Part shown: piece by piece, positions 14,700-28,317 of the stretch
Position numbering within the stretch: the first letter of the stretch is position 1
Layout of the letters: the number at the start of each line of letters is the position of its first letter
Assembly (NCBI RefSeq): GCF_003254395.2
Contig: NC_037653.1
Location: 310,001 to 374,000 of the forward strand
Direction of reading: 5' to 3'
Origin: Apis mellifera
Lineage: Eukaryota > Arthropoda > Insecta > Hymenoptera > Apidae
DNA length: 64,000 bases
The notes under the pieces: model-generated
Told to the model about the DNA's origin: nothing
The model's database searches: none
Seen by the model: only the letters and a program-made list of their open reading frames with translations
Program-made: the position numbers and the translations under genes

Positions 14700-15500
14700 T
14701 CTGTAGAAGTTAGAGAAGGACCTAAAAAATATAATATAAAATAAAAGAATATAATATAAAAAATGAATTATAAAAAAATTATAGCATAATAAAAAATTGA
14801 AATATATGATTATATTAAATTCTAGACAGAATTCTCTAATACAGAATTATTAATTTAATATAACAAAAATATTTAATAATAAAAACTTAAATAAAAATGA
14901 ATTGAAGATATAAATAACAAATAAAGAAACACACAAGTAAAGAAGAAATAAAAAACAATAATTATAAAATAATAAGATTCTATAATTCTGCCAACAAATA
15001 AAACAAAAATATGAAAACATAAAATTTTAGAAAAATTTATAAAAAAAAAAAAAAAGGATTAAATATAAAAAAGATAATATTAAAATAATTAAGATACAAA
15101 CAATAAAAGTATAAAAATATGCCAAAGAATACTAATAATATTTAACCAATTAAACACAAAGTTAAAATATAAAAAAATTTTAAATATAAAAAAAAGAGAC
15201 AAGAAAATAGAAAAGAAAATATAAAACAATAAAACAAATATAAAACAAGAAAAAAAAAAAAAACAAAAAAGAAATAAAAATAATAAAACAATATTTGTAT
15301 TATTAGATACAAATCAAGAAAAATAATTAAAAAATATGTTAATTAAAAATAATAAATAAAGATAAATAAAAACAGGTAGAAAGTAAAAAAATTTAATATT
15401 TAAATAAATATTAATTTAACAACAGAAAGAAATAAATTTATGTACAATATGAAGAAAGTATACAGAAAAAAAAATATAAAATATTAAAAGATGTATCATT
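14700..15500. other. strongly A-biased (strand-asymmetric) stretch
   Basis: A greatly exceeds T on the + strand through most of this section, with runs such as A12-A13 and words like AAATATAAAA. Flanking DNA is more balanced between A and T. This may be degenerate A-rich low-complexity DNA or the decayed tail of retroposed material. No gene is seen. Confidence 0.6.
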
Positions 15501-16817
15501 AACATCATATCTAAATTGATATAAAAAATATTTATAATTATTGATTTATTATTTATTTTGATTTATTATTTATTATTTTAAGAAAAGAAACATAATTAGA
15601 GCTACAATAAAATTATACAATAAAATTATATCATTCTGTAATATACTTTTATCATTCTGTAATATATACATCAAATTGTTATAAATGAAATGAAATGACT
15701 AATTCACAAATATAAAGCTATTAAAAAATAACTAAATGTATTTTGAATATTTATACATTGAATAACATTTATTGCATATAAATTTAAAGTTAAAAAAAAA
15801 GTTGTATATAATAATATAATAATAAATAAGTTGAATATATTTCATATTGTTATTTTTGTATTAATTGTCTTATCATAAAGATGTAAATTTATTGTAAGGA
15901 ATTTACAATAATATTTTTTAAAATTAAATTTTTTTGTACAAGTTTGAAATAGATTTCAACATATATAAATGTTAATAAATTTTTGGAAAAGATTTAATTA
16001 AAGGAAAAAAATAATTTTTGTGTAAAAAAATTATAATTGATAATCATAATTATAAAAAAATAAATGAATTACTAATAAAAAATTAAATTAATTAAATCAA
16101 GTAATTGTAATAATTTTTCTTTTACTTTTTAATGAATAACATTTAATAAATTTTCAAGCTTTGATTAGTATTATTTTCAATAAAACTATAATTTCAATAA
16201 AATTTAAAAATTTTATTTGAAACAACACAATATAAATTCAATTAATTAAAAAACACGATGAAATTACAATTATTTACATTATATATACAATACAACATAT
16301 CAAAAGTGAGAAACCTAACAAAAATAAAATATTAATACATGTAAAAATAACAATAAAATACATTAGAACAAAAATATAGAAAATGAAATATTACTAACAA
16401 TATTACAAATACTGAATGAAATTAAAAAAAAAAATCGCATATGGGTTTGAAAAATTGCATTTAAAATAAAAATTTTGAAAAATGATTAAACATATTATCT
16501 AAAATAAAATGAATCAAATGAAATAAAAAATTCAAAAAATTAATATGAAAATATAAGCAATCTGCTTAAAAGAATAATAAAGAATATACATAACTTGTAA
16601 TTTACAATATATACATAATACATATAATAAAATGTCATAATACATAATTTAAATTTATTATCTTATAATTTTTTATATAAAAGAATTATAACAAAATTAT
16701 AATAAACATATAACATATAACATATACTATCAAATTATAAAAATTATATATAAATATGTATATAATGTATATAAATGTAATAACGTTAATAAATTATCAA
16801 CAAAATAAGAAAAAGTT

Positions 16818-18800
16818 TGCAGAAAAGATTGCAAATAAATAAGTTTTTTTCTTTCAACTTACATTTGTTTGTAGAATATCCTTTTGTTTAATTGTACGAT
16901 TATGACCATTCTAAGATATCCTATATAAAGAAAAAGAAATTTCTTAGAATATACATAAAATAAAAAATATTACAAAATGAATAACATTTTGTGTAAAATA
17001 ATGAAAATTAATTACTTTTAATTGTAAAATAAATAAAATAAATAAAATGAAAATGCAGAAAAGATATATATATATGATTATATTAATTGAATATTAAATT
17101 ATTTTTATTATTACTTTTCAATAAAATTTGATTTAATTTTCAAAACTATCAATATCATTTATATATATATTTAAATTATAAAAATGCAATATATATCAAA
17201 TTATTTATATTAAATATCAAATGCATAAAATAAAATAAAATTTTGAATTTGGTTATAAATATTATTTATTTAAATAAATTATTTATTTATATTGAGGCAA
17301 AATTATTGATTTTTTTGTATCTTTTAATAATCTTCGACGAATAATATGCAAAAATATTAATTTTAAGTTTATAAATATATAATATATATAAGTTTAAAAA
17401 TTCATTTAAAACTTAAAATAAATAAAAAAATAACTTATCAAATATTAAAAGTAATAAAATTATAATAATTATTAAGTAATAAAAATTGTTAATATTACAA
17501 GAAAAATTTAGCTTGAATAATTTAATACTTAAAAAATATTAATAAATTTATTCACAAGAAACAATGATTCCACTCATTATCATTAATCATGATCTCTAGC
17601 AAATTTTTAGAACTATGGATAGAAACCAATATGACATTCTAGTAATTTATCAAATATACTTAAAATTACTAGTTTTATATACAAATAATTTTTGAATTAG
17701 AGAATTCATTTAAAATTAAAATTTTTGAATTTTACTCGTCAAAAACTATTAAAAAGTATAAGAAAAATTAACAATTTTTCGTACTTCAAAATAAAGTTAG
17801 TTTAATTAAAGTTTAATTAATCTTTATATATGTTAGTACAAATTATTTTTAATATTGTTGCATTAGAAATAGTTTTCTAAATATCATATTTAATTTAAAA
17901 TTAACATAGATGAAATATTAAAGTTATTAACATAGACATATTTTATACAAATTTATGTTGATTCAGATATGTTCAATAATTTAATCAAATAGTACGTAAT
18001 TTAGTAACTTACTGAATATTAGGATTTAGATTATAAAACAATTTTAGATTCTAAAACAATTTATTTGAGTAGAAATCCATTTGATTGATATTTCTAGTCG
18101 AAATTTTTCCCATCTCTTATTAAAAATTAACTACATTTATCTAGACGTATTTCTTTATTCATATAATTATAAAAATATAATACGTAATTTTACAATGAAA
18201 TAGAAAATGATAATAAAATGCTATCAGAAATGAAAAGAATATGAAATTAAGAAACTTACGAATGAAGAAATTTTATTGTAATTTTTTTTAATTATTATTA
18301 ATAAATTATTATTAATATCAGCTATAATATTATGAATTTGAAGCTAAAGATAAATTACATATAAATAAAAATATTTTTTAATATTTAAATATTTTTTTTT
18401 ATAAATTATAATTTTAATTATGTATAAATGTTATAATTATAAATTTTCGTTCTTTTTTTTTGTTTTTTTTTTTTTAAGAAAGTTCTTTTTACAAATTTTT
18501 TTAACTTCTCACAATTCATTTATTTTAGTCGATTATTCTTTTTTATTAAAAATTCAAATTTCACACATTTTTTTATGCGCTAAAACATTTAATAATAAAT
18601 GATAATTCATTATTCAAATAAATTAGACATATCTGAATTAATCTTTCGTTTCAAAATATCGATTTTGAAAAATAACAGACTTTCTTAGATTCTCTGCGAT
18701 TTACTAACAACATAAGAATTATATTCATTTTATTTTTGAAAATGATGTATATACATATATAAAGTGTATATATATAAACATTCTAAAAGTTTCTTAATTA
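16818..18800 (+). repeat. uncharacterised interspersed repeat, copy 1
   Basis: Ordered blocks here recur in reverse complement at 28.3-29.86 kb. They include the segment around 16826-16930 (TTGTAGAATATCCTTTTGTT, then a CGATTA-ACCATTCTAA stretch), CAATAAAATTTGATTTAATT near 17120, ATGACATTCTAGTAA near 17635, TCGTCAAAAACTATTAAAA near 17735, and TAGTAACTTACTGAATA near 18003. The reading order is preserved over about 1.3 kb, so this is one element with indels. The part from about 18.65 kb (CAAAATATCGATTTTGAAAAA) instead matches 25.61 kb. No transposase, reverse transcriptase or clear termini were recognised, so it is described only as a repeat family. Confidence 0.8.
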
Positions 18801-19211
18801 AACTGCAGATTTTTGAAGTACATAATTTCAAACAATTTTTTCTTTACAAAAATTTTTGTTTTGATTTTATTAACAAATTATTAACAAAAAATAGCGATTA
18901 TATGGAATAATATATAGCTTTATCGTGACATATCATTAAAATCAAAGTAAAAACAATCGAAATGACGCGCTAATAAAATTTGTTTAATATAGGAAACTTT
19001 TGAAATGAAACAAATTAGATATAATTAATAAATTGAACGAAAAATTAAAAAATTCATATATATAATAAAATTTTCAAAAATTAAAATAATGAACTAAATT
19101 AAATAAATGACCAAATTAAAAATTAAGATAGTGTAAAAATTTAATATTAAGAAAAACAATATTAATATAAAAAAAATTTACGAAATAAAATATAAAAAAA
19201 AGTTATTTATT

Positions 19212-19382
19212 CAAGGATTTGAATTCATGATCTGTGTGTAAAACGAAATAAGTAAAATATTCGAGTATTTGATTGTTATATACGTATGTTATGTTTTTGA
19301 ATTTTATTTTTAGTTATATATCTTAATAAATGAATTTTTTTCTAATTTTTTAAAAATAAAAATTCATGTATTCAAATCCTTT
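19212..19382. repeat. fold-back structure with imperfect 19-bp inverted arms
   Basis: AAGGATTTGAATTCATGA at the left and the reverse complement of TCATGTATTCAAATCCTT at the right match at nearly every base, separated by about 130 bp of AT-rich sequence. The arm resembles a degenerate tRNA-type B-box core (GGATTTGAATTC), so both a small fold-back element and a tRNA-derived SINE remnant are possible. No target-site duplication was identified. Confidence 0.55.
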
Positions 19383-20864
19383 TTTAATGGCTATTTTACC
19401 ATTGATCCAAACATCATGCATATCTTTACAGCCAAGATTATTCAAGATTTTGCAGTTCTTCATATCTCTTTATTAATACATAAGAATCAATGTATCAATT
19501 TACAAAGAGCTTGGATATTTTTAGAATCCTTCGAACCTGCGGAATATAAAAATAAAATATATAATTTTTAGACGATCGAAATTACGATTAGATAATTAGT
19601 ATAATATTGATATTGTTATCATTGTAACTTGATCATTGCAATTTCAATTATCAGCAGACGATTTTATTTTACTTTCGCATTCTATGAACCTGAAGAATGT
19701 TCAAGCTTATTATGAATAGATATTAAATGCGCTAATATAATTCATAAAACAAGTATAATCATTTGTCTATGAGAACAGAAATCTTATGTTGAAGATTATT
19801 ATATTAATTACCATTTTTGATAATTAAAAATTATGGAAATTTGCAGAAAACATAATTTTTTTTTGTTTAAATAAATATAACTAATTAACAATTTTCAAAG
19901 TTTTACTATTGTTTTCTCAAAATAATATTTGTACATCATGCATATAACTACTTATAATAATATTCAGATATTAAAATGCTTAATTTTAACAATTTATATT
20001 TTTAGTCTAAATTAATTATTATATTATAATAATTTATTCTTAGTTAATTATAAAAGAAATAAATTCAATTTTATTTTTTTTAATAGAATATTTATTATAC
20101 AATATAAACATCATAATATGAACAACTTTTTTATTAAACTTTATATAATAAAATAATATTAGAAAATCACAAATATTTTTTACATCACAAAAATATTTAG
20201 ATATTAAATTTATAGATATTATTTATAGTAAAATAATTAAAATAGCAATTTTTTATAAAACTTAAGTATCAGTTTTAATGTATTTTTTCTTTAATATAAT
20301 TACTATAATTGCTATTTTATCCATTTGATTAATAGATTTTTAATTTTACAATCAATATTATAAATATATTATAAAATTATACATTACATATGATTTTAAA
20401 ATCATATTCAATCATATGAATAATTTGAATTTTCTGTATTTTCAAATTCAAAGTAATTTGAAACATTTCAAATCTTATTTAATCATAAACATGGAACATA
20501 ATCATAAACATAAACATTTCTCTGAAATAGAAAAAGTACAATTCTACTATCAAAAAAAACTGTGATTATCTTAATATACATTGATAATATACATAGATAA
20601 TACAATGTATAATATACAAATTATACAATAAGAATAGAATTAATAGAAGGTTGAAATTCTAAAATTCATTTTAAATTTCATAATGATATTATATATAACC
20701 ATAGATATTTCTAAGATTACAAGATTTGAATGTAAAAAACTCTAAATGAAAATATAATTGATAATATAAATTGAGAAAATGTCTTTAGAAGTTATTAATT
20801 AAAAAATATTTGAGATAAATTTACAATCCTTGCAAAATTGCAAAAATAAGATAATCAAGATTTA

Positions 20865-20868
<4 letters not shown>

Positions 20869-20914
<46 letters not shown>
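20869..20914. repeat. (AT)n microsatellite
   Basis: Uninterrupted AT dinucleotide repeat of 46 bases. Confidence 0.99.
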
Positions 20915-20917
<3 letters not shown>

Positions 20918-21942
20918 GTTGATTTACAACTATCTTGATTTTATTTCTAATTAATTTCATAACAATAAATATAAAAATATTACTATTCATAAAGAAATAT
21001 TGAAAAAAAAATTGAATTTAAATATATCTTCTATATATTTCATTTCAAAATAAATTTTAAGATAATATATATCATAGCCATTATTATAACCATAAAATAA
21101 ATATATATCATGTATCATCCAGTTGTCCTTGAATTATCTGAATAATGAGTTTATTATTACTATATTATTATTATTATAATAATAACTATTATTATTATAA
21201 ATTTCAGTTTAGATTTATTTACTAATAATTTCAATTTACACAATTAAATGAATATATCTATTTATATATAATTTATAATGTAAAAAATATAATAATATAA
21301 ATACAAAAGTATTATTAATATAATAATATATATTAATATAATTTAATACAAATTTATATATATATATATTATTTTTAATACGAAATAATAAATTTAGAAA
21401 TTTAGAAATTTATATGTATATTATAAAATATAAAAATACTATAAAATAGATATTTAAATTTTTAATATTATAAAATATAAAGTTGCTGCAAATGAATGCA
21501 AATAAATAATAATGCTTATTAAGTGAAAAAAATATATGATAAAAAAATTTGAATATTAATATAATATAATAAAATAAAAAGTTTATTAAATATATCTAAA
21601 TATGTATCATTTATGTTATCCAAGGATTTATATTGTGATATAAATAATATAATTAATAATAATTACCTGTATCCTAGCAATGAAAGCATAATATATAAAA
21701 TTTAAAAAAAAATAATTGATAAATTATTCTATTCTTTTAATTAGAAACTAATGTGTTAGAATCTAATGCATAAAAAATAATTTATATATAGATTGAATAT
21801 AAATAACAATATGATATGCAATAAAAAAATTTAATAAAAAGTATTTAAAAAAATAAAATATCATTTAGATTTCTATGAATACTTCAAATAAAAATTTATT
21901 CTATATAATATTTATGTGAATATTTTTAAATTATTATACATA

Positions 21943-21947
21943 TTATA

Positions 21948-21997
<50 letters not shown>

Positions 21998-22017
21998 ACT
22001 ATATATATATATATTAT
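21943..22017. repeat. (TA)n microsatellite, interrupted
   Basis: TA dinucleotide tract with two short interruptions (TATTATA and ATTATTAC). Confidence 0.97.
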
Positions 22018-22392
22018 CAAATAAAATACTCACCATTAATTTCATACATTAGATACATGCATTTTTATTGAAATCATATTTCAAAAACTTCTGTAAGGAA
22101 TATAAGAAAATCACTATAAAAATATTTTTCACTAAATTCACTTTTTAAAAAACTTATTACTAACTATTCCAAACGTTTCATCAAATATTATTTAAAATTC
22201 AGTTAAATTTTTCTTTGGTATTATCATAACTAATTTATTTTATAATTCTCAATGATAAGCACGATCGCTAAATGAATCTTTAGATTTTCAGTGTCTGAAG
22301 TCTTAGACTCATTTGGAAAAAGTTAAAGAGAAAATGGATAAAGTGGAAATATTAAGACCCGATTGTTATGCCACCTATCTAGACACGTATGT

Positions 22393-22589
22393 TAAGTTAC
22401 ATTTTCACAGATATTAAATTATTATTTTTAATCATAATTATCATAATTTTAATCGTTATTTCATCGTTATGAAATTGAACACTTGGTAATATATTAATAA
22501 TATCACATTGTCATACAGAATTACATTATTATATTATGTAATAATAACAAAAATCATGACATTTTTAATTCGCATGAAAATGTAACTTA
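22393..22589. mobile_element. candidate 197-bp MITE with TA target duplication
   Basis: TAAGTTACATTTTCA at the left end and its exact reverse complement TGAAAATGTAACTTA at the right end frame 167 bp without coding potential. If the outer TA is a duplicated target, the inverted ends are 13 bp (AGTTACATTTTCA), which is the format of Tc1/mariner-type miniature elements. Perfect 15-bp arms are unlikely by chance at this spacing but not impossible in AT-rich DNA. No second copy was found in the window. Confidence 0.45.
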
Positions 22590-22905
22590 TACATTCTGAT
22601 GAAATAGCATTATTTCCTTTCTAAACTATTTTCTCTTCTTTAAGACTCAAATTCTGATAACAATAAATTCATTTCAATCATTATTTATATAACAAATAAT
22701 ATGCGAACTGTATAACAATTTATATTTATATTATTATTCTTATAATAATAATAATTTTTAAATTTGACTTTTTTATATTTATTTAAAAAAATGTCAATTT
22801 ACAATAAATAAATTGAAAAATAAAATCATTTTGTTTCATTAAATTATTGTTAAATTATAATTAAGTAAAAAAAATATAAGCATTTATTATATTAATTTAT
22901 TATAA

Positions 22906-22966
22906 ATATATATATTATATATATATAATATATAATATATATATATATATATTTATTATATTAATT

Positions 22967-23028
<62 letters not shown>

Positions 23029-23034
23029 ATATAC
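22906..23034. repeat. compound (TA)n microsatellite
   Basis: Long TA tracts are separated by a duplicated ATTTATTATATTAATTTATT word, suggesting slippage plus a short local duplication. Confidence 0.95.
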
Positions 23035-24395
23035 ATTTTTTATATCATATTATACATAATATAATATAAAATATATATATATATAATTTATTTATAAATT
23101 TTTAATCATAAATATATAATTATATATTTTTTTAACTAATTATATATATATATAAATAGTTTTATGTTAAATGTATTATGTAATAAATATTTAAAAAGAA
23201 ATATAAAGAAAAAGAGAGAGATTAAAATAAAAGTAAAAATGATCATATATATAATTACTATAATAATATAGTTATATTTTATTAATAAATAATAACGTAT
23301 AAAAATTATATTAATAATAATATTATAATAATAATAATAATAATAATTATATTAATAATATATATATATATTAATAATAATAATTATATTAATGATAATA
23401 TTATATGTTATAATAATATAATCATTAATATAATTAATAATATTTATTATCAAATTTTAAATAATATTATTCTTTTTCTATTATCCTTTTTTGTCAAAAA
23501 TTTGCCATCTTCAATTAATATTTTAAGATTTAGAAATAATGATTGTGAATATATAATTTTTATTATGGTGATAGATTTTTATTAATTAGATTTGATCTAT
23601 AAGTTATTTTATTAAATTTCATTTAATATAAAAATAATTATGTATAAAAATAAATATTAGTATAAAATTTTTAAAAATGTTTTCTTTTTTAAAATATCAT
23701 AATGTATAATGCACTATCGATTATATAAGAATTTTTTAATCATATAATGATATAATATTTCACAAAAAATAAGTAAAAATAACAAAGATTATAATTTTTA
23801 TTGCAGAATTATTATAACTCTACAATGATAAGCATAAAAAATAATAAATAATATACATTTTTATAATATTTTATAAAATATTAAATATAAATTTAGTTTC
23901 CTGTATATATTTATTATCTATAATTTTCGTCCTCTATTAGCATAACGTCTTTTTCTTTTCACTATATTGTTATTCTTTCTAAGATTATAAATACATAAAA
24001 TTATAAACATATCTTATCTGTTATTACAGGAAACATATTTTGTTCACGTTTATTATTATTATATATGATATAACTTTGATAAATATATTGGAATAAAATA
24101 AAAAAATTATCTTCTTTATAAGTTGTATATAAAAGTCATATAAAAATTGAGTATTTTAAATAGAATTTAATAATGTATTCTTATTAATAAATTCTTATAA
24201 ATTTTATTTAATATTTATAATTTATAATTTATAAATTATATATAAAGTATAATAACATAAATCTATAATTTTTTATAATATTCTTATGTTCTTCTAAGAT
24301 AATTAAAGCAATCATTATTTGATCTTTTTTATTAATTTATTTATAAATTATTATATATTATATTATTATAATTTTTAATATTATAATAATTTTTT

Positions 24396-24487
24396 ATAAT
24401 ATTATATATATTACTATATTATTATATAATATTATATATATTATTATATTATTATATAATATTATATATATTATTATAAATTATTAT
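24396..24487. repeat. 30-bp tandem repeat, 3 copies
   Basis: A 30-base unit beginning ATAATATTATATATATTA starts at 24396, 24426 and 24456, with about one substitution between copies. Confidence 0.85.
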
Positions 24488-25089
24488 ATATTTATAAATT
24501 TATTCTGCTATGATAATGTGAAATTTTCCGATCAATCATTATATATGGTATCAACAATTATATAATACTTTGAAGATTTTATTCTATAATTCACTTCAAA
24601 ACAGAATGGCTTTTTCAGTTACAATTTAAAAATTGAATAAAAATATTGATTTTAATGACATAGATTATTGTCTTATACTTGTCGCGACACGTCGGTTACA
24701 AATTAGTACATTAGTATATTAGTAAATAAAGTATATTAAAATTAAAATTAAGTAAATAAAATTAAGTAAATAAAGCATATTAAAATTAAATAATTTAATG
24801 TTATATTAACAAACTCGATTATATTTATTTTTTTTTAAATTTATATTCAATATAAATTTATATATTAGATAATATATAATAGAATGCAATCAAATGAAAA
24901 ATTGGCATAGAATGATTTTTTATGAAAAAAAATAAAAAAATAAAAAAAAATTCTTTTAACTATTAATGAAATTCACAAATTTTACAAGTGAATTATCAAT
25001 GAGTAGAATAGGAAAAAGATTAAAGTAAAATTTTATTATTTATATCTTATTTTTGAAAAAATCAGATATATATCGTATAATCAATTATA

Positions 25090-25710
25090 AAAATTGTTTT
25101 TCTCGAAATTATATTATTATAATTATAATTATTAATTTAATTATTAATTATAATCATTTTTTGATATAATTAATTTAAAGTAGAAATAATTATTTTTTAA
25201 TAAATTTTAATGATTTAATTTCAAAAATTATCAATGTCATTTTTTTATATATTTACATATTTAAATTATAAATGTACAACGTATATTAAAGGCAAGGTAC
25301 ATAAAATAAAAATAGAATAAAACAGATAAAACAAAAATAAAATAAATAAATTAATATTAAAATTTTAAGTACATATTAAGTTTTTTATTATATTTGAAAT
25401 ATTTTTCTACATATCTAATAATTAATATAAAATTAACTAAAATAAAATTATATTAAAATTTTAAGTATATAAGTATATTATTCTTAAATTGTTAGTTACA
25501 TTTGAAATATTTTTCTCAATGTGTAATAACTAATTTGAAATTATTGGCATACATAAAATTTAAGATTGATATAATATAGATATGGAATTTTGTGTACATA
25601 TTCCAAAATATCGATTTTGAAAAAACGAATTTCTTACGTTTTATGATGAATATAATTATTATAGTTAATATAAAAATTATATTTATTTTATATATAAATA
25701 TATAATACGA
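25090..25710 (+). repeat. uncharacterised interspersed repeat, partial copy 3
   Basis: TTTAATTTCAAAAATTATCA, followed by ATGTCATTT, ATTTAAATTATAAA and ACATAAAATAAAA, parallels 17120-17240 of copy 1 in the same order. CCAAAATATCGATTTTGAAA at about 25605 parallels 18651. The middle of the element, corresponding to roughly 17.4-18.6 kb, is missing or unrecognisable. Confidence 0.6.
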
Positions 25711-26179
25711 TATAATTGTCTCTTAAATTATACAATTTTGAAAAATGCTATTATATGCAATTATTCTTGCTAATTTTAAAATTTTAAAATTTTTCTCGTT
25801 AATTTTAAAACATTGCGATGACGGCAGTGTGAAAATTAGAATAATATTATAATATTTTCATTTTATTTCTTATACAAATTTTCTTTTCTTACAATTAACA
25901 ATTATTTCTAATTTAAAATATAACTTATTAATAAAATAATTTAAAAAATAAATTAAGTCAATATTTTATACTAATATTTGTGTTTATTTTAACCTGTAGA
26001 ATTAATCATTCAAAGATATCTTAGGAATATATTAATATTTTTATGTACTCTTTTAGTAATTTAAGAAATTATTTTATAATTAATTTATTCAATAATTTAT
26101 TTTAAAGAATATCAAGTAAATAAATTTGATCTTGTTGATCTTGAAATATATTATCAAGATCATTATGCTGAATATTTTT

Positions 26180-26182
<3 letters not shown>

Positions 26183-26230
<48 letters not shown>
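26183..26230. repeat. (TA)n microsatellite
   Basis: Uninterrupted TA dinucleotide tract. Confidence 0.98.
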
Positions 26231-26237
<7 letters not shown>

Positions 26238-26366
26238 TTTTTAGCTTTAAAACATTAAGCTAGAAACATTAAAATATTTATTGCATTGAATTGAAATAAT
26301 GCTAAGTATTTCTTAAGATATTTTTCTAAATTATAAATAAAAATTTATAAATTTATGTATTATGAA

Positions 26367-26394
<28 letters not shown>
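26367..26394. repeat. (TG)14 microsatellite
   Basis: Fourteen perfect TG units. It is the only long TG tract in a window otherwise dominated by TA tracts. Confidence 0.98.
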
Positions 26395-26397
<3 letters not shown>

Positions 26398-26879
26398 TAA
26401 GAATCAAAGTAAAGTATTCAGCGCTTTTTCTTTCACAGTAAAAAATCTAGCCTAAACTTTAAAATTATTTTTAGATAAATTAAAATAAAAAGATTAATTA
26501 AGTTAAATTCTGGAACAGAAATAGCAAAAGGGGAGTATCCAAAATTTTACATTATTGGATATATCAAATGAACATACATAAATTATATGAGAAACTATAA
26601 TATATAGAAATAAATTTTTCAAGTTATTCTATACATTATTCGTTTATATTTTTATTGATAAAATTGTCATTATTTAAAAAAAAATTTAATTATTCAGAAA
26701 AATATAATATTTTATCACCCTATTAAACATAAAATATTGTCGAAAATTTATGTTGTTTTAATTTTTTTTTATAAACATCTCGAAAACTGTAAAATACCAT
26801 TGATTAAATTAGAAAATATAATAAGAAAAAATTATTTAAAATAATATATATTAAAATTAAAATTCTCGGCGAAGTATAA

Positions 26880-26913
26880 TTATTTTAAAGTAAATTACTT
26901 TACTTTAAAATAA
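26880..26913. repeat. hairpin, 15-bp perfect arms, 4-nt loop
   Basis: TTATTTTAAAGTAAA, loop TTAC, then the exact complement TTTACTTTAAAATAA. The tight loop makes this a strong predicted hairpin in RNA or single-stranded DNA. Confidence 0.85.
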
Positions 26914-28317
26914 ATAATTGTCATTTATTCATTATTTAGGAATAATGTATAATTTTATATAACTTTTAATCAATAATTATTTAAGACATTTATTTTAACA
27001 TATATTACTTTGACATTCTGAAATTCGTTTATTGAAATTCTACAATTCGTTACAAACATACCTAACGCTATCGTCGTGTCACGACCGAGAAGTTTATTTA
27101 TTCTGTAGACAAAGTTTTTTGTTAATAACTCGTAAGCAAAACAAAAATATTTATAAAGGAAAAAGTTGCTTATTTGAAATTACTTTAACAATTTCTAGTT
27201 AAGAAAGCTTATTATTTTTAGATTACCCTATATATATATGTATTATATATTATCTTTAATAAAAAAAAAATTATAATTCTTATGTGTAATAATAAATCAT
27301 AGATATAAAAAACTTATATTATATTTCGATGATATTTTAGAACGTATGAAAAGTTTCAAAAACTGGTTTAGTCTAATAATTTTTTTAACTTGCGAATGGT
27401 TTAATATATAAAAAAAAAATTTAAATTAATACATTTGAGTTTGCTTTCAAATGGAAGATATATAAATAGAATAAATAATAATAAATATATTATAAATATA
27501 TAAATATATAATAAAAATAAAGGTCAAAGATTGAAAATATGTAACTAATTTTAAAAACTTTAAAAACCAAACTGAAAAAGAGAATGATACAAATATATAC
27601 AAACAAATATAAGATTTATTCTTTTCATCAACAATGATTTATATACATTTATATATATATTTATATATATTTATATATATTATATATAATATATAAATAA
27701 AGATATAATTTGTGAAAAAAATTTTTATTGAAATATATTATATCCATTTTATCAAATGAAATAACATTTCTGAATAAAAAAAAAAATATATCTTTAAATT
27801 TAAAATATTATAGCTTAATAATTTAAAAAAAATTACAATAAGATTTCTTTAGTCTCAATTTCATATTTTTTTGATTTCTAATAACAATTTATTATCATTT
27901 TCTATTTCATTATAAAATTAGTTATATATTATATTTTTATTTTATTATTTTAATTATTAAATTATACATTATTGATAATATTGATTTAATATTTTTTAGT
28001 ATAAAACGATTTTTTTCTTTTTCTATATAATACTTCAATTAGCGAAAATAATTTTTCTAATCCGATATTGAAAAATAATATATTAACAAATGTTCAATAT
28101 TTCAGAATTCTAAAATTTTTAATTATTCGATTATTTGAAATGAAATCCATTTTAAATTTAATGATATTTTTTCAAATATAAAAAAAGATTTGAAGAAAAG
28201 ATTAAAAAAAGATTAGAAATAAAAAAAAGAAAATAGGAAAAATAAGAATAAAAAAAAAAGATATATATATTTTTCTTTAAAAAATATATATTTTTTTTTA
28301 TAAGAATAATTCTATAG

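Larger units (their letters stand above)
10050..16815. other. AT-rich sequence without recognisable gene
   Basis: This long stretch holds no recognisable gene. It contains palindromes at 12303-12336, 12962-12988 and 13745-13765, a higher-complexity section at about 11.04-11.75 kb with several CpG dinucleotides, and a markedly A-biased section at about 14.7-15.5 kb. Confidence 0.55.

Noticed and set aside
18420..18602. Plus-strand 60-codon Phe-rich frame
   Set aside because: It arises from poly-T runs at 18451-18475; there is no signal-peptide or family pattern beyond low complexity.
24396..24487. Possible regulatory or origin-type iterons
   Set aside because: It is a simple AT-only 30-bp slippage repeat with no associated gene or binding-site-like core.
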